A DNA stretch of 64,000 nt from Acanthacorydalis orientalis (taxonomy: Eukaryota; Arthropoda; Insecta; Megaloptera; Corydalidae), in contig CM068313.1 in assembly GCA_034766995.1 (NCBI GenBank), forward strand, positions 10,550,512 through 10,614,511, written 5' to 3'. The notes under the pieces are model-generated. The model saw nothing but the letters and a program-made list of their open reading frames with translations. It ran no database searches and was not told where the DNA came from. Every line of letters starts with the position of its first letter. The stretch's first letter is position 1. A program made the position numbers and the translations under genes. Below are positions 58,050-64,000 of this stretch, piece after piece.

Positions 58050-58315
58050 TAATTTTTTCATTCACCACACAAGTCAATTTTTTTCTAATCAAAAATAATT
58101 ATTAATTATTTTTTATTGTTGCTTATGTGCCATTTTGTATCAACTTCAATATCCTCAAACTGCTCAAGTATAAAAAAATCTACCGGCAGTAAAATTGAAA
58201 ATAATCAATAATCAATTATTGAACATTTTCGATTAGAAACAACTTTATGATTTCTGAAATGAATGAAAAATTCATTTGTAAAAGAAAATAATTCAGTCTG
58301 GCCTGATCATAACAC
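58050..58315. repeat. R1 fold-back repeat, full palindrome
   Basis: The left arm has TTTTTTCATTCACCACACAA and ATTGTTGCTTATGTGCCATT. The right arm has AATAATCAATAATCAATTAT, TGAACATTTTCGATTAGAAA and AATGAAAAATTCATTTG. It directly follows the 102-bp tandem array. Confidence 0.65.
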
Positions 58316-58499
58316 TATGTATTATTTTTCTTATAAACTGGTTTTTAATAAATCACAAAAAAAATTTACATTTTCACAAAATAATAATATTTTACAACCA
58401 GAATAAAATTAATTACAAAGTATTATATTATGCTGTAAATGTTCTCAGCTACACAATCTTAAAATAAATCTACTTTACTGTTACCATTAATACAAACAT

Positions 58500-58967
58500 T
58501 CAGAGAACATTTATGATTGGGTGCAGGCAATCATTCTCATAAGGCAACCAAGCGAACAAGCCTAAATAACAGTAGACCATGTCGTTGTTAACATGATCTT
58601 AAAGCTAATGGATCTGAGTTGTGCTTCAGAAGTTTTGTAATAGATTTGTGTTTTGGGCATCGAGTTGAACGAATTAAACTTGACCATCGAATTTATTTAT
58701 GTGTAAAGTACACAACAGCCTTCGGGAATTGCATTCACTTATTTATATCCGTACTGAAATCTCATTAACAAGCCATGTATACAGTATTTACTTTCTTTTA
58801 TTGAAACATAAAAAGCTCATTTAAATACTTGACAAGTGTGAAAAACGATCACAAATAAATAAATGTATATCAACACGCTAGTACAAAGTTTACTACTGAA
58901 TAGCATGCATCTCGCTTTGCTGATATGTCTCGAGTTTTTTCAATAAGATGCAATTTAGTACACCACG

Positions 58968-59009
<42 letters not shown>

Positions 59010-59270
59010 TGTCACAATATAAGGATCAGATATCGACCCTCATATAAAGAGGTGTGTTATCGATCAGAGTCAGTGAATTTTATCAGATGCACGGAGTGAA
59101 AGACACAATCGATCATTTTGATTAGAAGGAACCTGGTTGAACGTTTCACAGAATAAGTGACATAGGATGTGTTGACCGACACGAAATGGAATATTTATAT
59201 GAATAAATAAATTTATAATGGTGTGTGAGAACGTAACTATTTAATATTTATAACGTCAGGATGTGTAAAT
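58500..59270. other. Unique island split by a (TA)n array
   Basis: Unique mixed-composition DNA on both sides of a TA array at 58970-59005. Stretches such as AGCCTTCGGGAATTGCATTC and GCCATGTATACAGTATTTAC look non-repetitive. No open frame is convincing. It could hold conserved non-coding elements. Confidence 0.3.
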
Positions 59271-59599
59271 TGTAGGTGGTTATTTAATAATAGGCAAAAA
59301 ATAACCTAGATTGAATCTTTCTTGCATAAAACAGAAACGATTTTTTTTTAATTTATAAATTTTTTATATGAATTTTAATAAAATTTCAAAGCTATTTTGA
59401 AAATATTATGTTAATATCACTGTAAACATTTGATTTTATAGAGATTTGGTTCCGGTTTATCTGGTATTTTTTGACATATTTTTTTGAAAAATTACCGATT
59501 TAAAATCATTGTTTTATTTTTTTTAGAGAAGCGTGAACAGTTTGACAAGTTGAAACACGTGAATAAGTTTAACATATTTTCAATAATTTAGCCTTTCAA

Positions 59600-59735
59600 T
59601 TAAAAATGTCTGTATTTTAGCTCTCTTAGAATACCATCATCAAAGAAATGTGCATTAACAACAATTGTAAATAATCAAAAATCATTTATTGAACATTTAT
59701 GTTCAGAAAAACATTTATGACTTGTGTTTTTAGTT
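59600..59735 (+). repeat. R1 fold-back repeat, right half
   Basis: CTCTCTTAGAATACCATCAT, GAAATGTGCATTAACAACAA and AAATCATTTATTGAACATTT. It ends just before the mariner MITE at 59753. Confidence 0.6.
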
Positions 59736-59752
59736 AAAAAACGTACAGTATA

Positions 59753-60271
59753 TTATGTGTACAAATTAATTCGGTGCCCTTTTTATAGAAAATGAATGTC
59801 TACTGAAAAATGGAATATATTTTAATCCTCACAATATTCTCCATTATTTTATATAACTTTTCTCAATTTCCCCGGTAACCGACGGAACCCTTGTCGAAAA
59901 AAAATGGTGGTTTTGAGTCAATGAAGTCGAAATGCATTTTCGGACCTCTTCCACTGTTTTAGCATGTTTTGCATGTTTTAAAAGTCACAATACCTTACTT
60001 CAAAGCTGAACAAATCATTCCTACAACTTTGGCAGCATTTTTTTTTCAACTGGAATGCGAAAAATATGCAATGTTTGATATGATGCTTTTCAGACCCCAT
60101 CGTGTTCAGTGTTGTTTTATGAGGTTATGCTAACTGCTTGGCTATGATATGTAGTGTTTTAAATGGTAAGATTGGAATTTAAAAATGCTAAACTGACAAG
60201 AAAAGATTTTAATTTAAAACAAAGTTATGATTGATTCAATTGAAATGCACAGAATTAATCTGAACATCTAA
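59753..60271 (-). mobile_element. TTAGGTGTA-family mariner MITE, 519 bp
   Basis: TA on both sides. Ends TTATGTGTACAAATTAATTC and, as reverse complement of the right end, TTAGATGTTCAGATTAATTC. In the minus orientation it has the same structure as 31460-31976: leader, start of transposase, then a jump to the C-terminal block. Matching length and deletion point show the two descend from one shortened ancestor. Confidence 0.85.
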
Positions 60272-60454
60272 TATATTAATTTATTTGTTAATTAGAGATT
60301 ATATTGTATCGACTGTTATTATATTCATACTTTAGAGATTATGAGATATTTTCAAGGCATCTAAATGTATACATACATATATATGTGTATATATATATAT
60401 ATATATATTATAAACTCTGAAAGACACTAAATTAATTTTCATACTTAATAATTT

Positions 60455-60650
60455 AATTGTTGTGATTAAATCCATTTTCATACATTAATTTTTCACTCCA
60501 TAAATCAAAAAATGTTGAATCAAAAATATGCAAATAATTGATTATCAATCATTTTTAATTGTTACTTTTGTGCATTAAGATAACCATCATTTTTAAAAGA
60601 ATCTTCTGTAGAAAAATCAAAAATGATCAATAATCAATTAAAGGACATAA
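60455..60650. repeat. R1 fold-back repeat, both arms
   Basis: ATTTTTCACTCCATAAATCA and AATAATTGATTATCAATCAT on the left. GAAAAATCAAAAATGATCAA and TAATCAATTAAAGGAC on the right. The centre is shortened. Confidence 0.65.
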
Positions 60651-60903
60651 TAATAGCACACTGAAACTTTTATTGGATTTTAAATTCTCTAAATTTTGTT
60701 CCAGTGAATTTAAAAAATATCTGAAAATCGAACCATTTAAATTTCTTTAAGAAAATTTGATAAAATTTAAAAAATATTTGTTTATAAAAATAAATGTATA
60801 AAAATATGTACTTCTATGTGTTACTACGAAAAATTTATTATATTTTCTTTTCATTTCAAATTAAAATCCATTTTTCACAGAATATAAGTTCTAGTTTATA
60901 AGA

Positions 60904-60934
<31 letters not shown>

Positions 60935-61079
60935 ATTATGTAATAGCAATTAATTTTATTATTCTACCTTATGTATTTTCTCAACGGTATATTTTAATTT
61001 TTCTTTTAGTAACCGTATAGCGAACGTATATGAAACTAATTATATTCTTTTATAGTCGGGTCAGAGATATCTTCTTAAG

Positions 61080-61370
61080 ACTTATTTCTATGACTATTAT
61101 TTGGTAATGAGAAACATTTCACTATATAAAATGTGTAATGCAAGTAAATTAATTGGAATACGAATGAAAATTTGCATTAGTGTCTCCGGAAAAAATAATA
61201 AAATTCCTCCAGTGCATCAAGTCGTGTAGATAGCATCTGAAGCAGCAGTAAAATGTAAAATACAGAAGTAAGTATACGAACGTACGGTCGCATAAACGAA
61301 AGTTACACGAGGTTAGTATTATCAGAGCAACAATTCTCGTAGATTAATGGTAACCTCGGGTTAATCTACT
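61080..61370. other. Unique DNA upstream of promoter-like island
   Basis: Unique sequence with growing CpG content toward the right. GATTAA / TTAATC arms flank a GGTAACCTCGGG core at about 61342-61366. Confidence 0.35.
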
Positions 61371-61371
61371 G

Positions 61372-61379
61372 TATAAATA
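61372..61379 (+). promoter_or_regulatory. Candidate TATA box
   Basis: TATAAATA lies at the upstream border of a GC-richer island, about 335 bp before an ATG-bearing donor site. Spacing would put a start near 61400. No experimental support; TATA-like words are common in AT-rich DNA, but here the downstream sequence is not AT-rich. Confidence 0.3.
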
Positions 61380-61399
61380 TCCTTTAACCGTGGGTGTAG

Positions 61400-61720
61400 A
61401 CTGAAGAAGTCACGAGGTCGCAGAAAGAATGCATCACTGTCAAGTCGGGTTTATGTGTACGGCCTTGCCGCGTGTCCGAAGGGCACTATACACATCTCCA
61501 CAATACTCGTCCGGTGCGGAAGAAGGATCGGCGCGGTGTGGGAGCGCTGGAAGACGGGAACAGACATTACTTACTCTCCACACAGTGGATGCTGGTTTGA
61601 GAGTCAGCACAATTCGTGTATGTCGTCGTGAAATTTTAACTTTTTTTTATTATATTCGTCGGTTGGTCGGTAGGTAGACACCAGGAAAGATACTCGACGA
61701 CGGGGACTGGAAAATGGAAG
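61400..61720 (+). other. Candidate first exon
   Basis: GC-richer unique sequence (GATCGGCGCGGTGTGGGAG near 61526) runs from the presumed start to GACTGGAAAATGGAAG. A GTAATT donor-like site follows at 61721. If spliced there, the coding start would be the ATG at 61714 with only Met-Glu before the intron, the rest being 5' untranslated. An upstream frame of 82 codons (61429-61677) closes at a TAG before the donor and has no recognised domain, so it is not proposed as the protein. It would be on the strand opposite to the microexon at 52880. Confidence 0.25.
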
Positions 61721-61926
61721 GTAATTTGTTATATAAATTGTAAGCCCATGTCGAGTGTACCTACATAAAAAATATATAGACACACGAGAAAGTGTTTGCT
61801 ATAAGCGGAAGAAAAATTAGTTCGATTAATTTACAAGTTATGTCGCAGTGTCGTTTTGAGAATACTCGGAACTTTTAACAGAGCACGAAATCCCGTTTAA
61901 GAAACATAATCATCTCTTTCTATCGC

Positions 61927-61943
61927 ATATATATATATATATA

Positions 61944-61974
<31 letters not shown>

Positions 61975-61979
61975 ATGTA

Positions 61980-62013
<34 letters not shown>
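61927..62013. repeat. (TA)n array with periodic AATG interruptions
   Basis: TA runs broken by TATAATGTATATA at roughly 30-40 bp spacing, suggesting a higher-order duplication within the array. Confidence 0.9.
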
Positions 62014-62014
<1 letters not shown>

Positions 62015-62356
62015 ATGAACGTATGTAAACGAAACGGTAATCCTAATATATGTACGTTTAGAGAGACGACTGGACACTATTGTAATCATAAGAACATGTC
62101 AGGAAGGTCGACCGTAATTAAGAATTGAGTACGTGTCTACTTTAATAGAAAGGAAACTTTTAGTTTCTATTGTGGAATAATACTTTTTATGACGGTTATT
62201 TTACAATTTTTCACAAAAGGGATCTATAAGCGTTTATCCTCTATTAATTCAAACTGTATACTTAACTACCGACGAGAGCATTTTATAATTAAAGAGCAAC
62301 TAAATTTAATCGAACAAAATATTTTTTTGTTCCTTCATTTATTATTCTAGTTAATA

Positions 62357-62385
62357 TGTATATACATATATATATATATATATAT

Positions 62386-62433
<48 letters not shown>
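62357..62433. repeat. (TA)n microsatellite
   Basis: TA array with a TACATACA interruption. Confidence 0.95.
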
Positions 62434-62434
<1 letters not shown>

Positions 62435-62477
62435 TAACTATATATTCTCAACCGAATTTTGGCATATGGACCACAAA

Positions 62478-62522
62478 ATGTTGTGATTTTTAAAGAAAAG
62501 TGTTATTTAAAAATCGCAACAT
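62478..62522. repeat. 17-bp-stem hairpin
   Basis: Arms ATGTTGTGATTTTTAAA and TTTAAAAATCGCAACAT pair with a single G-T wobble around an 11-nt loop. Confidence 0.6.
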
Positions 62523-62696
62523 GTCTAATGTATAAATTTCTATAAATGATTCAGATATTTCAAAAAATATCAAACAATTCGAGTATAAAAGTAGGACAAC
62601 TATTTAATCTTACTACAGAAACGTCATTGAAAATGAGAAGATAGAAAAATATTTTTTTATAATAAAAAGTCGATATAGTTTTGACTTGACGTTTAA

Positions 62697-63359
62697 GGGG
62701 CTTGCATACTCGTAAGTTTGTAATTTTAGAAAAATCGATTTTTGTCTTTTGTTTAATATTATCAAAGATTGTCTGAACTTTTATTAACAAAAAGAATTTT
62801 ATCGAAACTCCAAGAATTCTCTGAGATGCATCGATTTTAGTGGAGACGATTCGCAGCGAGACAGGGCTTAGCCCAAGTGCGTTTGTTCATTTTTCTCGAA
62901 ACTACACTTTTCAAAACAGTGTACATTATATCTCAAAAACTGTTTATCCGATTGACTTTACATTTTCATTAAATATTTTTAATAATATTCTCTATTGAAT
63001 AAAAAAATATGTGATTTAAAAATCGACCTTCTTTCAAACGGCTGCCATTTTTGTAATTTTCAAAATTTCAAAAAAGTATTCAGTCATACTAGGATTCTTA
63101 CATTATACTATAAGTAAATTATTCTGTTTTTGGTGTTAGATCAACACAGTTGCTGAAATCGTGTACACCGATTGTCCATGCAGCAGATCCAGTCCTTTAT
63201 ATATTGATATCTTTATAGATTGTAAAAAATTAAATGAACTTGCTAAAGACATTTATTTAATGTGTACAAAATTTAAAACCTATACCATTAATATTCACAT
63301 CAAAAATAATATTAAAAATCGTACTACTTTTCAAACAGCAAACTAATAATGCAAACCCC
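62697..63359. mobile_element. TTAA-flanked non-autonomous DNA transposon, 663 bp
   Basis: Starts TTAA then GGGGCTTGCATACTCG. Ends ATGCAAACCCC then TTAA. The terminal repeats agree at 11 of the first 12 positions and TTAA is present at both borders (62693-62696 and 63360-63363). TTAA target sites with GG-rich ends suggest the Kolobok superfamily; piggyBac is the alternative. The interior holds no transposase. A 61-codon plus-strand frame (63161-63346) has no recognisable motif. Confidence 0.65.
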
Positions 63360-63363
63360 TTAA

Positions 63364-63640
63364 ATTCATTTTCATAAAAGAGTTTTTTACTCTGTGCACA
63401 AACCACTACATTATTTTAATTAAGATTGTACAATAATTGATTTTTGATCATTTTTATTATCACTTGATGTCGACCTACTCATTCTCAGAGTGTTAAAGGT
63501 AAAAAAATCGAAAAAAAAAATACTATTCTATATTTTGGCACTCTGAGAATAATAAAATGATAATAAATATTTCTTTGTGGTTGTGGAGTGACTAAAAAAT
63601 TCATTGACAAAAATTCATCTCATGGATCACAATTTTTTAA
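63364..63640. repeat. R1 fold-back repeat, full palindrome
   Basis: The left arm has TTCATTTTCATAAAAGAG, TGTGCACAAACCACTACATT and CTCATTCTCAGAGTGTTAAA. The right arm has GGCACTCTGAGAATAATAAA, TTTGTGGTTGTGGAGTGACT and AAAATTCATTGACAAA. Confidence 0.65.
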
Positions 63641-63880
63641 TCAAATATTTAATTATTGATTAATCATATTTTTTTTGTTTACCGCTTATGTCGCTATTCT
63701 CAAGAGCAATAAAGTACAGAAAAAACCTTTTTTTAATGTTTATATATTGAAAATGATAGAATTTCTATCGAAATACACACAAGACTAAATCAAAAATGAT
63801 CAATATTCGATTTTTGGACATTTTTTTATCAAAAAATATTGTACTTTGTCTGATGAATGAAAAATAATTTTATTAAGTTA
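63640..63880. repeat. R1 fold-back repeat, full palindrome
   Basis: TATTTAATTATTGATTAATC and AATAAAGTACAGAAAAAACC form the left arm and centre. TTTCTATCGAAATACACACA, AATCAAAAATGATCAATATT and TGTCTGATGAATGAAAAATA form the right arm. Directly follows another R1 copy, head to tail. Confidence 0.6.
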
Positions 63881-64000
63881 TATATTTATTTTTCAAGTGA
63901 AAGATATTTAATTTTTTTAATTAAAGAATAATGATTAAAAAATAATGCAATTTTTAATATTTTCGAATATTTACTGTTATCATCAATATGATCAAAATTC

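Noticed and set aside
57868..58092. 74-codon minus-strand frame with repeated Phe-Leu-Ser-Leu motifs
   Set aside because: The repetition follows the 102-bp tandem DNA repeat and the composition is AT-driven. Not a protein signal.

Overview
The window is very AT-rich, roughly three quarters A+T by eye. It is packed with long (TA)n arrays, pseudogenised Tc1/mariner elements of several families, a hAT-like insertion, a reverse-transcriptase relic and many diverged copies of short fold-back repeats. There are no operons, ribosome binding sites or bacterial genes. The mix of mariners (catalytic motifs in decayed form, TA target sites) and the AT-rich low-complexity background points to an invertebrate animal, most likely an insect. 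I cannot name the species.

No complete protein-coding gene is visible. Most open frames are chance frames through (TA)n (runs of alternating Tyr and Ile) or pieces of transposase. The best evidence for a host gene is a 45-bp exon-like block on the minus strand at 52880-52924. It has a pyrimidine-rich acceptor ending in AG, a GTGAGT donor, one open frame and G/C-biased third codon positions. If real, much or all of the window is intron of a large minus-strand gene. Two CpG-richer islands (36.6-37.1 kb and 61.3-61.75 kb) carry a TATA box followed by a GT donor-like site, so they may be promoters or first exons on the plus strand.

Layout. 0-5 kb: AT-rich DNA with fold-back repeats and TA arrays. 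5.0-6.1 kb: a decayed mariner. 7.6-8.1 kb: a short mariner derivative. 8.5-9.5 kb: unique DNA. 10.7-12.4 kb: a near full-length mariner split by a hAT-like element. 12.8-13.5 kb: a unique island with inverted repeats. 13.9-28 kb: repeats, truncated mariners, an RT relic at 26.6-27.0 kb and a unique island at 24.9-25.5 kb. 28.5-31 kb: the longest TA array and two unique islands. 31.4-35.2 kb: mariner MITEs and locally repeated segments. 36.6-38.0 kb: a TATA-bearing island and another mariner derivative. 40.8-41.4 kb: a three-unit tandem repeat. 42-51 kb: islands of unique DNA alternating with mariner relics. 52.9 kb: the candidate microexon. 54.1-55.1 and 59.8-60.3 kb: mariner MITEs. 57.5-58.3 kb: a long inverted repeat, a 102-bp tandem repeat and a fold-back element. 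61.3-61.75 kb: a promoter-like island. 62.7-63.4 kb: a TTAA-flanked DNA transposon, followed by fold-back repeats.

The strongest undescribed signal is the dispersed fold-back family, called R1 here. It has more than thirty copies as full palindromes, halves or internally deleted forms, in both orientations. Two smaller inverted-repeat families (R2, R3) and two locally repeated segments (R4, R5) accompany it. R1 to R5 are labels invented here.
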